Below, piece by piece: positions 52,287-62,873 of a stretch of DNA of 64,000 nt. The DNA is from Sphingomonas sp. MA1305 (GTDB taxonomy: Bacteria > Pseudomonadota > Alphaproteobacteria > Sphingomonadales > Sphingomonadaceae). Made by a program: the position numbers and the translations under genes. Below the pieces are notes generated by a model. It was given only the letters and a program-made list of their open reading frames with translations. It had not been told where the DNA came from and made no database searches. The stretch lies in contig NZ_RCVT01000002.1 in the NCBI RefSeq assembly GCF_016107325.1, forward strand, positions 558,001 to 622,000. The letters are read 5' to 3'. How positions within the stretch are numbered: position 1 is the first letter of the stretch; the number at the start of each line of letters is the position of its first letter.

Positions 52287-53651
52287 ATGAAGCAAGCGAT
52301 CAAATACGCCGGTGTCGCGGGGCTGTGTGCCGTGGCGTTCGCCGCTCTGCCCGCCTGGGCGCAGACCGCGCCGCTGCAGGCGCCGCCCGCCGCACCTGCC
52401 GGTGTGGTCAACAAGGGCGACACCGCCTGGATGATGACCAGCACGGTGCTGGTGATGATGATGATCCTGCCCGGCCTGGCCCTGTTCTACGGCGGCCTCA
52501 CCCGCGCCAAGAACATGCTGTCGACGATGACGCAGATCGGCGCGGTCGCCTGTCTCGCGATGCTGATCTGGGTGATGTACGGCTATTCGATGGCCTTCGG
52601 CCCGGATTTCGCCGGCGGCGGCGTCCTGACCAATTTCATCGCCAGCTTCGACAAGGCGTTCCTCAAGGGCGTCACCGCCGCCTCGCAGTCGGCGACCTTC
52701 ACCGCCGGGGTCGAGATCCCGGAATATGTCTTCGTCTGCTTCCAGATGACCTTTGCCGCGATCACCGTCGCGCTGGTGCTGGGATCGGTGGTCGAGCGGA
52801 TGAAGTTCAGCGCGGTGATGGCGTTCGGCGCCGTCTGGCTGACCATCGTCTATTTTCCGATCGCGCACATGGTGTGGGCATCGTCGGGCCTGTTCTTCAA
52901 GGCGGGGGCGCTCGATTTCGCCGGCGGCACGGTGGTGCACATCAACGCCGGTGTATCGGCGCTGGTCGCCTCGCTGATGCTCGGCAAGCGGATGGGCTAT
53001 CCGACCACGCCGATGCCGCCGCACTCGCTCACCCTGACCGGCGTCGGCACCGGCCTGCTGTGGGTCGGCTGGTTCGGCTTCAACGCGGGGTCGGCGCTGG
53101 AGGCCAATGGCTCGGCCGGCCTCGCGATGATCAACACCTTCGTCGCGACCGCCAGCGGCGGCCTGTTCTGGATGCTGGTCGAGCGGGTGCGCGGCCACAA
53201 GGGCTCGGCGCTCGGCTTCTGCTCGGGCATCGTCGCCGGCCTGGTCGCGGTGACGCCGGCGGCGGGCAATTCGGGCCCGTTCGGCGCGATCGTGCTCGGC
53301 GCGGTCGCCTCGGTGGTCTGCTTCTTTGCCGTCTCGGTGCTGAAGCCGAAGCTCGGCTATGACGACGCGCTCGACGCCTTCGGCGTGCACGGCATCGGCG
53401 GCATGATCGGCGCGATCGGCACCGGCATCGTCTACGCCCCGTCGCTCGGCGGTCCGGGCGCGGCGGACTATGCGATGGGCGCCAAGCTGCTCGTCCAGGT
53501 CGAGGCGGTCGCGACGACGATCATCTGGGCGGCGATCGGCACGGTGATCGCGATCACCATCGCCAAGGCACTGACCGGCCTGCGCGTCGCTCCCGAAGTC
53601 GAGCAGGAAGGCCTCGACCTCGGCGAGCATGGCGAGCGCGCCTACAACTGA
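52287..53651 (+). CDS. amtB: Ammonium transporter AmtB
   Basis: 454 residues. A cleavable signal peptide (ending ALPAWAQT) is followed by 11 membrane helices. Family features are GLALFYGGLTRAKNMLS and the two pore histidines in VVHINAGVSAL and DAFGVHGIGG. It moves ammonium or ammonia across the inner membrane and is gated by GlnK. The ATG at 52287 follows GGGGGAG; earlier in-frame ATG and GTG codons exist. A strong intrinsic terminator follows at 53710-53740. Confidence 0.96.
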   Translation: MKQAIKYAGVAGLCAVAFAALPAWAQTAPLQAPPAAPAGVVNKGDTAWMMTSTVLVMMMILPGLALFYGGLTRAKNMLSTMTQIGAVACLAMLIWVMYGYSMAFGPDFAGGGVLTNFIASFDKAFLKGVTAASQSATFTAGVEIPEYVFVCFQMTFAAITVALVLGSVVERMKFSAVMAFGAVWLTIVYFPIAHMVWASSGLFFKAGALDFAGGTVVHINAGVSALVASLMLGKRMGYPTTPMPPHSLTLTGVGTGLLWVGWFGFNAGSALEANGSAGLAMINTFVATASGGLFWMLVERVRGHKGSALGFCSGIVAGLVAVTPAAGNSGPFGAIVLGAVASVVCFFAVSVLKPKLGYDDALDAFGVHGIGGMIGAIGTGIVYAPSLGGPGAADYAMGAKLLVQVEAVATTIIWAAIGTVIAITIAKALTGLRVAPEVEQEGLDLGEHGERAYN

Positions 53652-53709
53652 TCGGGAGCGGGGCGCCAAGGCCCCGCACCCCACGACGTTCCTCCTGCGG
53701 ACGACCTGG

Positions 53710-53740
53710 CCCGGTGCGGCAACGCACCGGGTCTTTTTTT
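53710..53740 (+). terminator. Rho-independent terminator of glnK-amtB
   Basis: CCCGGTGCG-GCAA-CGCACCGGG, a perfect 9-bp stem with a tetraloop, followed by TCTTTTTTT. It ends 89 bases after the amtB stop. Confidence 0.95.
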
Positions 53741-53807
53741 GCGTGTCGGCAGCTTGACCGATCGCGGCGCGTCACCCGGACGCGCACCACGGTCGCGACG
53801 TCGGCGA

Positions 53808-54215
53808 TCAGCCCTTGCGGACGTCGGCCGGGGCGAGGCGGCGGATGTCGAGCGCATCCACCCCGGCGACCGCGACGGTGCCGAGCGTGCGATCGCCCGT
53901 TTCGACCATGATCCCGTCCAATGTCGAGCGGAGCTGCCCCCAGCCGACCTCGCGCACGACGATCCGGCCGCCGAACCGGCGCATCACCGCGACCCGCCCG
54001 TAGACATCGACCGCCAGCGCACCGCCGCCATCGGCACCGACCACCGCACCGCGGGTCGCGAAGCCGGGCAGCGCGGCCTCCGCCGCGGTCGCGGCATCCT
54101 CCGGCGCGGCGATGCGGCCGGGCCGGTTGCGGCGCAGCGCCCAGACCGCGAGGATCAGCACCGGCACCGCGGCGCCTGCCCCGGCGACGGCGATCGGCAG
54201 TGCGGCGACGGTCAT
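53808..54215 (-). CDS. Small membrane-anchored hypothetical protein
   Basis: 135 residues. One N-terminal membrane helix (about 5-27, AVAGAGAAVPVLILAVWAL) is followed by a soluble, beta-rich region with GFATRGAVVGADGGGALAVD and EVGWGQLRSTLDG. No family function is recognised. The ATG at 54215 overlaps the stop of the TIGR01244-type gene upstream in an ATGA, so they are translated together; the frame is open further upstream. Confidence 0.7.
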   Translation of the reverse strand: MTVAALPIAVAGAGAAVPVLILAVWALRRNRPGRIAAPEDAATAAEAALPGFATRGAVVGADGGGALAVDVYGRVAVMRRFGGRIVVREVGWGQLRSTLDGIMVETGDRTLGTVAVAGVDALDIRRLAPADVRKG

Positions 54216-54667
54216 GCCTGCGGCGGCGCCTCGTCGGCCGCGGCGGCGAGCGCGTCGAGTGTCGGACGCAGGCCGCCGAGGTCGTAGCCGGCGGCGCGCG
54301 CCTGCTGGACCAGCACCTCTGGGTCGCGCCCGGCCTTGGCGGCGGCGAGCGCCCAGAGGTTGCAGCTGCGCGTCCCCGACCGGCAATAGGCGAGCACCGG
54401 GCCATCGGCCGCGACCAGCGCCGCTGCCATGGCATCGAGCTGCGGGTGCGAGAAGCCGGCGTGGGTCACGGGGATCGCCGTATAGGCCAGGCCCTGCGCC
54501 TCGGCAGCGACGCGGATCGCCTCGCCCGACGGCTGACCCGCCTCTTCCTCGTCGGGACGATTATTGACGATCGCGACAAAGCCGGCCGCCCTGATCGCGG
54601 CGAGGTCGTCGGGGGCGATCTGTGGCGCCACGCTGATACGGTCGTTGATGGTGCGGATATCGGCCAT
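54212..54667 (-). CDS. TIGR01244-type sulfur transferase/phosphatase-like protein
   Basis: 151 residues matching the DUF442 / beta-lactamase-hydrolase-like family. The putative catalytic loop is VLAYCRSGTRSCNLW, similar to rhodanese and dual-specificity phosphatase loops. The start IRTINDRISVAPQIAPDDLA and the HAGFSHPQL segment also fit. The activity, thiosulfate sulfurtransferase or phosphatase, is not settled for the family. It overlaps the small membrane protein gene downstream by 4 bases and ends 74 bases from recQ on the same strand. Confidence 0.85.
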   Translation of the reverse strand: MADIRTINDRISVAPQIAPDDLAAIRAAGFVAIVNNRPDEEEAGQPSGEAIRVAAEAQGLAYTAIPVTHAGFSHPQLDAMAAALVAADGPVLAYCRSGTRSCNLWALAAAKAGRDPEVLVQQARAAGYDLGGLRPTLDALAAAADEAPPQA

Positions 54668-54741
54668 GCGAGCGCTTTACGCGATCGGTGGAGGAGCGTC
54701 AGCCCAAATTGGATGATCCGTTAACTGATTTGACAGGACCG

Positions 54742-56508
<1,767 letters not shown>

Positions 56509-56581
56509 CGCGCGCGATATAGAGACGGGGTCGGGCAGGCGGAAGCGCCCCGTCCGGCGTGTCGGATCGGGGCGCCTGACG

Positions 56582-56616
56582 AAAAAGGCGGCCCGGTGCC
56601 AGCACACCGGACCGCC
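56582..56616 (-). terminator. Intrinsic terminator of the small lipoprotein gene
   Basis: On the minus strand, GGCGG-T-CCGGTG stem with CACCGG-G-CCGCC around a 6-base loop (one mismatch), followed by five T residues (AAAAA at 56582-56586 on the plus strand). It lies 44 bases after the stop of the lipoprotein gene at 56660. Confidence 0.85.
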
Positions 56617-56659
56617 AGGTGACGCCTAGGGAGCTATCCAGGCGTGTCTCGGATACGGA

Positions 56660-56908
56660 TCAGAGCGCGTTGCCGGTCGCGCCGTTACCGGCGGCGGGAG
56701 CGCCGTCGACCGGCGTCAGGGCATTGTCGGCCGGCGCGTCGAGATTGCCGGCGCCGATCGCGTCATAGCTGTTGTCCGCCACGCCCTCGTCATTGAGGGT
56801 CAGCGTCTCGTCGGCAGCGGCGCTGTTGTTGGCGACGTCCTGCTTGTGACAGGCCGACAGGCCAAGCGCGGCAGCGGCGACGAGCGGCAGGGCGATACGG
56901 AAGTTCAT
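56660..56908 (-). CDS. Small acidic lipoprotein
   Basis: 82 residues. The signal peptide ends LGLSACHKQDV, with the lipobox cysteine at residue 20. The mature part is acidic and rich in Asn, Asp, Ala and Pro, with DETLTLNDEGVADNSYDAI and no recognisable fold. Comparable small lipoproteins occur in sphingomonads but have no known role. The ATG sits immediately after the PuuD-like stop, so it may be co-transcribed with that gene; an intrinsic terminator follows. Confidence 0.78.
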   Translation of the reverse strand: MNFRIALPLVAAAALGLSACHKQDVANNSAAADETLTLNDEGVADNSYDAIGAGNLDAPADNALTPVDGAPAAGNGATGNAL

Positions 56909-57661
56909 TTAGGCTTCTCCATGGTGAAAAGGTGCCCCGCGCACGGTCGCGCCGAGCAGGGTGAAAAAGGCGCGGCTGGCGGGCGAGCGCGCGACATCCC
57001 ATTCCGGGTGCCATTGCACGCCGAGCACTGCGCCGCCGCAGGGCGAGGCGGATACCGCCTCGACCAGCCCGTCGTCGGCGCCCGTCGCCTCGACCGACAA
57101 GCCGCCGCCGAGTCGGTCGATCCCCTGCTGGTGCACCGAATTGACGCGCAGCCGGGTTGCCCCCGTCGCATCGGCAAGACGGCCCGCCGTGGCCAGATCG
57201 ACGTCATGGCCGTGGCCGAACAATGCGGCGTAATCGCCGTCCCACGAGCCGGCATGATGCCGCGCCGTCGGCGCCAGCGAGCCGCCGAACAGCACGTTGA
57301 TCTCCTGCAGACCGCGGCAGATGCCGAACACGGGTTTGCCGGCCTCGATCATCCGGTCCGCGAGGGTCAGTGCCACCGCGTCGCGGCCGGGGTCGCTGCG
57401 CGCATCGTCGGCCAGCGCCGGTCCGCCATAATGCGACGGCGCGACATGCGAGCGCGATCCGGTCAGCAGCAGCCCGTCGAGGATCGCGGCGAGCGCATCG
57501 GCATCGACCGCCTCGGGCAGCGCCGGCACCAGCAGCACGTTGGCGTCCGCCAGATCGGCGAGCGGCCGGACGAAGCGACTCGCCACCGTCTGCACCGGGC
57601 GGCCGGCATCTTCGTTGCAGCACAGGATGCCGATCAAGGGCTTGGCGCGTCGGCCCATCAC
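56909..57661 (-). CDS. PuuD-like gamma-glutamyl hydrolase (class I amidotransferase family)
   Basis: 250 residues of the class I glutamine amidotransferase fold, peptidase C26 branch. The catalytic cysteine is in VFGICRGLQEINVLFGG and the histidine-glutamate pair in VQWHPEWD. Members hydrolyse gamma-glutamyl-gamma-aminobutyrate or similar gamma-glutamyl compounds in the cytoplasm. The stop of the upstream serine acetyltransferase gene overlaps its start by 4 bases, so they are coupled. The exact substrate is unknown; the neighbours suggest an amino-acid or sulfur-related one. Confidence 0.85.
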   Translation of the reverse strand: MMGRRAKPLIGILCCNEDAGRPVQTVASRFVRPLADLADANVLLVPALPEAVDADALAAILDGLLLTGSRSHVAPSHYGGPALADDARSDPGRDAVALTLADRMIEAGKPVFGICRGLQEINVLFGGSLAPTARHHAGSWDGDYAALFGHGHDVDLATAGRLADATGATRLRVNSVHQQGIDRLGGGLSVEATGADDGLVEAVSASPCGGAVLGVQWHPEWDVARSPASRAFFTLLGATVRGAPFHHGEA

Positions 57662-58623
57662 GCCCCCGCCAGTTCGTCGCGCAGCGCATGGGCGGCGCCC
57701 GCGGGCAGGACATGGGCCTCCGGCTGGGTCACCACCGCGCCGGCGGGGACGTCGGACAAGAGCCAGACGTTGCCGCCGATCGTCGCGCCGGTGCCGATCG
57801 TGACCCGACCGAGGATCGTCGCACCGGCATAGATGACGACATCGTCGCCGACGATCGGATGGCGGGCGAAGCGGGTGCGCGGCCCGTCGCTCGCCAGGCC
57901 GAGCGGAGTGCGCGCGCCCAGCGTGACATGCTGGTAGAGCCGCACCCGGTCGCCGATGATCGCGGTCTCGCCGATCACCACACCGGTGCCATGGTCGATG
58001 AAGAAGCGTTCGCCGATCGTCGCGCCGGGGTGGATGTCGATACCGGTGCGCGCATTGGCGAGCTCGGAGATCAGCCGCGCGACGATCGGCGCGCCGAGAT
58101 CATGCAGCTGATGCGCCAGCCGGTGGTGCAGGCTGGCGATCGCACCGGGATAGCAGAGCAGGATTTCGTCGGTGCTACGCGCCGCCGGGTCGCCGACGAA
58201 GGCGGCGGCGATGTCGCTGTCGACCAGACGGCGGATATCGCCGAGCTGCGCTGCGAACAGGCGCACGATCGTCGCGGGTTGGTCCGGATCGAAGCGCGCC
58301 TGCGATTCCGCCTGCCAATAGGCGAGTTCGTGCGCGATCTCCCGCTCCAGTTCGGCGAAGGCGGCGGTGATCCGTGCCGCGACGAAGCGATCCTCCTCCG
58401 CCGGACTGCCGCGCAGCTGGCCGAGACGACGCGGATAGAGTGCTTCCGACAGCAAGGTGACGACGCGCTCGATGGCGCCGAGCGAGGGGAAAGCGGCCTG
58501 GCCGCGCGCCTCCGGCTGGGTCGCCCGCCATGCCTGGCGTTCTGCCGCCAACGCGGCCACCGCGTCGCTGATCGACGCGCCCGCCAGCGAAGCACGGGAA
58601 GGCAAAGGAAGCGGGTTCGCCAT
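57658..58623 (-). CDS. Serine O-acetyltransferase, EpsC/CysE type
   Basis: 321 residues. An alpha-helical N-terminal domain (about 1-190) is followed by a left-handed parallel beta helix of hexapeptide repeats, with IDHGTGVVIGETAIIGD and HPIVGDDVVIYAGATILG. The catalytic His is in DHGTG. It makes O-acetylserine from serine and acetyl-CoA, the precursor of cysteine. The long N-terminus fits the EpsC type rather than short CysE. It overlaps the PuuD-like gene downstream; the EamA gene ends 83 bases upstream. Confidence 0.9.
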   Translation of the reverse strand: MANPLPLPSRASLAGASISDAVAALAAERQAWRATQPEARGQAAFPSLGAIERVVTLLSEALYPRRLGQLRGSPAEEDRFVAARITAAFAELEREIAHELAYWQAESQARFDPDQPATIVRLFAAQLGDIRRLVDSDIAAAFVGDPAARSTDEILLCYPGAIASLHHRLAHQLHDLGAPIVARLISELANARTGIDIHPGATIGERFFIDHGTGVVIGETAIIGDRVRLYQHVTLGARTPLGLASDGPRTRFARHPIVGDDVVIYAGATILGRVTIGTGATIGGNVWLLSDVPAGAVVTQPEAHVLPAGAAHALRDELAGA

Positions 58624-58706
58624 GCCGCGGGAGGTTATCCCATCGGAATAGTGGGAATAGGAAGAAAAGCTTTATCGAGGTGAAGTCCGACTCGATGGCG
58701 GGACGG

Positions 58707-59591
58707 TCAGGCGGCGGTTGGCGGCGCGTCGTGCGGGGTGGCGGGGTCCTCGCCGAGCACCACCGCCAGACTGCCCAGGATGATCAGCACGCCGCCGCCG
58801 GCGAGTGCGGCGGTGAGCCGGTCGCCGAACAGCGCGACGCCGAGGATCGCGCCCATCAACGGCTCGATGTTGATGAACACGCCGGCGCTGGCGCTGCCGA
58901 CCCGCGACGATCCGAACTGCCAGGCGGCGGTGGCGAAGGTGGTGGCGAGCAGGCCTTGGCCGACGATGCCCGCCCAGGCGGCGGCGCTCAGGTCGAACCG
59001 GGGCACGCCGTGCATGACCAGCGACACCGGCAGTACGGTCAGCGCGGCGACGACGACGGTGACCGACGGCATCGCCATCGGATGGCGCGCGCTCGGCGCC
59101 GCCTTCAACGCATAGAACCAGCCGAGGAACAGGATCAGCGAGCCGAGCGACAGCAATATGCCGAGTAGCGAGCCCGCCCCGCCGGGATCGCCGGCGATCA
59201 GCGCCGCGCCCGCGGTGGCGGCGGCCACGCCCGCCCAGCTCAGGCCGCTGGTCCGCTCGCCGAGCAGACGCGCGGACACGGCGATCAGCGCCGGCATCGC
59301 GCCGACGAGCAGCGCGGCGAGCGTGACGCTGACCCGGGCCAGCCCCTCGAACTGGACCAGGAAGGCAAGGCCGTAGAGCGACCCGGCGAGCAGCACCGCG
59401 GGCGAGGCGAACAGCGCGCGCGCCTCACGCCCGAGCACGAAGGGCAGGGCCGCGACCGCGGCGACGGCGAAGCGGAGCAACACCATATGCGCCGGCGTCG
59501 TCTCGCGCAGCGCCAATTTGCCGAGCGGAAAGCCGAGGCTCCAGCACAGGCCGGCGAGAATCAGCGCGGCGAAGGCGGTGCGGCGGCTCAT
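58707..59591 (-). CDS. EamA-family transporter
   Basis: 294 residues with ten membrane helices in two EamA repeats. The first repeat begins [19 protein letters not shown] and the second lies near residue 150-285 with [20 protein letters not shown]. Drug/metabolite transporters of this type often export amino acids or metabolites. The start overlaps the stop of the cysteine synthase-like gene, and the serine acetyltransferase gene follows downstream, so export of cysteine, O-acetylserine or a related compound is a plausible inference. Confidence 0.9.
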   Translation of the reverse strand: MSRRTAFAALILAGLCWSLGFPLGKLALRETTPAHMVLLRFAVAAVAALPFVLGREARALFASPAVLLAGSLYGLAFLVQFEGLARVSVTLAALLVGAMPALIAVSARLLGERTSGLSWAGVAAATAGAALIAGDPGGAGSLLGILLSLGSLILFLGWFYALKAAPSARHPMAMPSVTVVVAALTVLPVSLVMHGVPRFDLSAAAWAGIVGQGLLATTFATAAWQFGSSRVGSASAGVFINIEPLMGAILGVALFGDRLTAALAGGGVLIILGSLAVVLGEDPATPHDAPPTAA

Positions 59592-60667
59592 GCGGTTGAT
59601 CCGAGGAAGGCGCGCATCGCCGCTTCCGCCGGGCGGTGATCAAGGCCGTGCCGCGCCAGCCAGGCATCGTCATAATAGGTGCAGGCGTAACGGTCGCCGC
59701 CGTCGCACAGCAAGGTGACGATGCTGCCCTCTTCGCCGCGGTCGCGCATCGCATCGGCAAGCTGCGCACAGGCGATCAGGTTGGTGCCGGTCGATCCGCC
59801 GACGCTACGGCCGAGCGTGGCGCTCAATGCGCGCATCGCGCCGACGCTGTCGGCATCGGCGACCGCGATCATCCGGTCGATGACGTGGCGGACGAAGCTC
59901 GGCTCGACGCGCGGTCGGCCGATCCCCTCGATGCAGCTGCCTTCGCCATCGGCGAGCGTCGTCACCGCCGGATCGGCGAAATGGCGGTGGAAGACCGATC
60001 CCGCCGGGTCGGCGACGCACAGCCGGGTCGCATGCCGCTGGTAGCGGAGGAAGCGGCCGATCGTCGCCGAGGTGCCGCCGGTGCCTGCGCCGCAGACGAT
60101 CCACGACGGGACGGGATGTTCCTCCTCGCGCATCTGCGCGAAGATGCTTTCGGCGATATTGTTGTTGCCGCGCCAGTCGGTGGCGCGCTCGGCATAGGTG
60201 AACTGGTCCATGTAATGGCCGCCGGTGTCGGCGGCGAGCCGGTGCGCGGCGGCATAGACGTCGCGGGGATCGTCGACCGCGTGGATCTCGCCGCCCTGGA
60301 AGCGGATCGCCGCCAGCTTGGGCGGCGCAGTCGCCGCCGGCACCACGGCGATGAAGCGCAGGCCGAGCATCCGCGCGAAATAGGCTTCCGACACGGCGGT
60401 CGATCCCGACGACGATTCGATCACCACCGTGTCCGGCCCGATCCAGGCATTGCACAGGGCGTAGAGGAACAGCGACCGGGCGAGCCGATGCTTCAGGCTG
60501 CCGGTCGGATGGCTGCTCTCGTCCTTCAGATAGAGCGTGATGCCCGGATGCCTAGGCAGCTCGACGCGGATCAGATGGGTATCCGCCGAGCGGTTGTAGT
60601 CGGCCTCGATCCGCCGCACCGCCTCGTTGAGCCAGCCGCGATCCGCCCGCTGCATCGATGTCGTCAT
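59588..60667 (-). CDS. PLP-dependent cysteine synthase-like enzyme (Cds1-like)
   Basis: 359 residues of the beta-family PLP enzymes. The PLP lysine is in [15 protein letters not shown]; substrate and phosphate loops are [17 protein letters not shown] and [15 protein letters not shown]. The family includes cysteine synthases, cystathionine beta-synthases and the cysteine desulfhydrase Cds1; the long insertions here resemble the last. It probably makes or breaks down cysteine. The ATG at 60667 follows GGAAGGGCAGG; the frame is open to 60721. It heads the leftward group with the EamA transporter and serine acetyltransferase. Confidence 0.87.
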   Translation of the reverse strand: MTTSMQRADRGWLNEAVRRIEADYNRSADTHLIRVELPRHPGITLYLKDESSHPTGSLKHRLARSLFLYALCNAWIGPDTVVIESSSGSTAVSEAYFARMLGLRFIAVVPAATAPPKLAAIRFQGGEIHAVDDPRDVYAAAHRLAADTGGHYMDQFTYAERATDWRGNNNIAESIFAQMREEEHPVPSWIVCGAGTGGTSATIGRFLRYQRHATRLCVADPAGSVFHRHFADPAVTTLADGEGSCIEGIGRPRVEPSFVRHVIDRMIAVADADSVGAMRALSATLGRSVGGSTGTNLIACAQLADAMRDRGEEGSIVTLLCDGGDRYACTYYDDAWLARHGLDHRPAEAAMRAFLGSTA

Positions 60668-60828
60668 GTCCTGCCCTTCCCGCCGCGCCCTGTAGCGAGG
60701 TCCGGCGGCCATCGACAGCATGGGCGCCGATTTTTGCTGCCCGGCGGCGCGGCAGGCGAACGATAAGCGACCCGATCTTTACCGGCATCCAGCATTTCTT
60801 GTGTCGTTTCCCGGTCGCCCCACCCTAG

Positions 60829-62130
60829 ATGATCGTGATGACAGACGCAGTTCGCAGCCGCCTGCCCTCGTTCGGGATCCAGGTGTTCGCCGGCATGGCC
60901 ATCGGCCTCGCGCTCGGCTTCGTCGCGCGTCAGACCGGCGCGCCCGGGCTGGCAGAGGGGCTGCGCATCGTCGGCGACCTCTTCGTCCAGCTGCTGAAGG
61001 CCCTGGTGGTGCCTTTGGTCTTCACCGCCATCGTGGCGTCCATCGCGGCGCTGCGCGATCTCAACAATGCCGCGCGGCTGGTGGCGGGGACGTTCCTGTG
61101 GTTCGGGATCAGCGCGCTGATCGCGGTCAGCATCGGCCTGACGCTCGGCACCGTGCTGCAGCCCGGCGCGCACGCCGGGGTCAGCGCGGCGGCGGCGGTG
61201 CGGCCGGACACGGCGGGGTCGTGGCTCGACTTCCTGCGCGGGCTGGTGCCGGTCAACATCTTCGCGCTGGAGGCCTCGACGACGGTTGCCGAGGGCGGCG
61301 CCGCGACGACCAGATTGTCGTTCAACGTCCTGCAGCTGATCGTCGCCGCGGTCGCGATCGGCGTCGCCGCGGTGCGCGTCGGCGAGCCGGGGGCGCCGTT
61401 CCTCGCCTTCAACGCCTCCGCCCTGGCGATCTTCCGGCGCATCCTGCGCTGGGTGGTACGGCTGACGCCGATCGGCACCGGCGCGCTGCTCGGCAGCGCG
61501 GTGGTCCGCTACGGTTGGCAGTCGCTGTCGGCGCTCGGCACCTTCGCGGTCGCCGTCTATATCGGTCTCGCGCTCGTCCTGTTCGTCGTCTACCCGCTGC
61601 TGATGCTGGCCAACGGGATCAGCCCGCGGCGCTTCTTCGCCGCCGCTTGGCCGGCGATCCAATTGGGCTTCGTTTCGCGCTCCTCGATCGCGACCCTGCC
61701 GGTCACCGAAGAGGTGGTCGAGCAGCGGCTGGGTGTACCGCGCAGCTACGCGGCCTTTGCCGTGCCCTTCGCCGCAACGACCAAGATGGACGGCTGTGCC
61801 GCCATCTATCCGGCGGTCGCGGCGCTGTTCGTCGCGCAATATTACGGCATTCCGCTGCACGGCGTCGACTATCTGCTGATCGTGCTGGTGTCGGTGCTCG
61901 GCTCGGCGGCGACGGCGGGGCTGACCGGCGCGCTGGTCATGCTGACGCTGACGCTGTCGACGCTCGGCCTGCCGCTGGAGGGCGCCGGGCTGTTGCTGGC
62001 GATCGACCCGATCCTCGACATGGGGCGGACCGCGGTCAACGTCGCCGGACAGGCGCTGATCCCGACGATCGTCGCCAAGCGGCAGGGGCTGCTCGGCGAG
62101 GAGCGCCACGACGCGGTGGCGCTGGCCTGA
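60829..62130 (+). CDS. Dicarboxylate/amino acid:cation symporter
   Basis: 433 residues with eight helices and two re-entrant loops, as in DctA, GltP and EAAT proteins. The HP1-type SRSSIATLPVTEEV motif, the DAAS family loop and the GMDxC-type TTKMDGCAAIYPA region are visible. It imports C4-dicarboxylates or glutamate/aspartate with protons or Na+; which one cannot be read off. Two ATG codons (60829 and 60838) can start it. It is divergent from the cysteine synthase-like gene. Confidence 0.92.
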   Translation: MIVMTDAVRSRLPSFGIQVFAGMAIGLALGFVARQTGAPGLAEGLRIVGDLFVQLLKALVVPLVFTAIVASIAALRDLNNAARLVAGTFLWFGISALIAVSIGLTLGTVLQPGAHAGVSAAAAVRPDTAGSWLDFLRGLVPVNIFALEASTTVAEGGAATTRLSFNVLQLIVAAVAIGVAAVRVGEPGAPFLAFNASALAIFRRILRWVVRLTPIGTGALLGSAVVRYGWQSLSALGTFAVAVYIGLALVLFVVYPLLMLANGISPRRFFAAAWPAIQLGFVSRSSIATLPVTEEVVEQRLGVPRSYAAFAVPFAATTKMDGCAAIYPAVAALFVAQYYGIPLHGVDYLLIVLVSVLGSAATAGLTGALVMLTLTLSTLGLPLEGAGLLLAIDPILDMGRTAVNVAGQALIPTIVAKRQGLLGEERHDAVALA

Positions 62131-62164
62131 GCTCCGGTCCCGCTAGCCGCAGCCGATCAGCCGA

Positions 62165-62737
62165 TCAGACGGTCGCCAGCGGCGCGAAGCGGGCGACCTG
62201 CCGGCCGATCAGGCTGAGTTGCTCGACCACCGCCGGGTCGCTCGCGCCGCCCTCCTCGTCGAATTTGGTAACCTGCGTATTGATCGCCGCGGCGAACGGC
62301 GTCGGCCAGCCGCGCAGCGCATGGACGATCGAGCGCAGCGCCGCGATCGTCGATCCGGTCGCCTGCCAGCCATAGGCGGTGGCGATCAGTCCGACCGGCA
62401 TGTCGGCGAGATACGGCCGCGCGTCCCGCGAAGTTTCCTCGAGCAGGTCGAGCGCATTCTTGACCACGCCGCTGATCGACCCGTGGTAGCCGGGACTCGC
62501 GATGATCACCGCCGAGGCGCGCCGCACCGCGTCGACGAACGCCATCTCGTCCGGCGTGCGTGTCGTCGCGCGCGGATCGTAGAGCGGCAGCCGGACGAGA
62601 TCGGCGCCGCCGAACAGCTGCGTCGCAAAGCCCTCGCGCGCGGCCGCGTCGAGCGCGATGCGAAGCGCGCGCTCGGTGGACGAGACGCTGCCGACCGTGC
62701 CGCCGATGCCGACGACGAGCGGGGAAGTAGAGGCCAT
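62165..62737 (-). CDS. NAD(P)H-dependent FMN reductase
   Basis: 190 residues of the flavodoxin-like NADPH-dependent FMN reductase family. The phosphate loop GIGGTVGSVSSTERAL is at the start and the second flavin loop is SPGYHGSISGVVKNALDLLE. It should reduce FMN or quinones with NAD(P)H, often supporting sulfur or stress metabolism. The ATG at 62737 is chosen; the frame is open to 62875. It converges on the symporter gene and is divergent from the PBP gene. Confidence 0.9.
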   Translation of the reverse strand: MASTSPLVVGIGGTVGSVSSTERALRIALDAAAREGFATQLFGGADLVRLPLYDPRATTRTPDEMAFVDAVRRASAVIIASPGYHGSISGVVKNALDLLEETSRDARPYLADMPVGLIATAYGWQATGSTIAALRSIVHALRGWPTPFAAAINTQVTKFDEEGGASDPAVVEQLSLIGRQVARFAPLATV

Positions 62738-62873
62738 GGGCCGAGCAGATAGCGTGGCCGCCGCCGCGGCGCCAGCGTCCCGCTCTGGCCTTCGCGCCGC
62801 CGCCACGGTAAATGCGCCACGGTTAACAGCGCGAACCCTTGCCTTCAGCCGCTTTAGGATAGTAATACACCTC

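Noticed and set aside
60740..60775. GAAC-N7-GACC near the symporter promoter as a third LexA box
   Set aside because: One half-site departs from GAAC and neither neighbour is a typical SOS gene.
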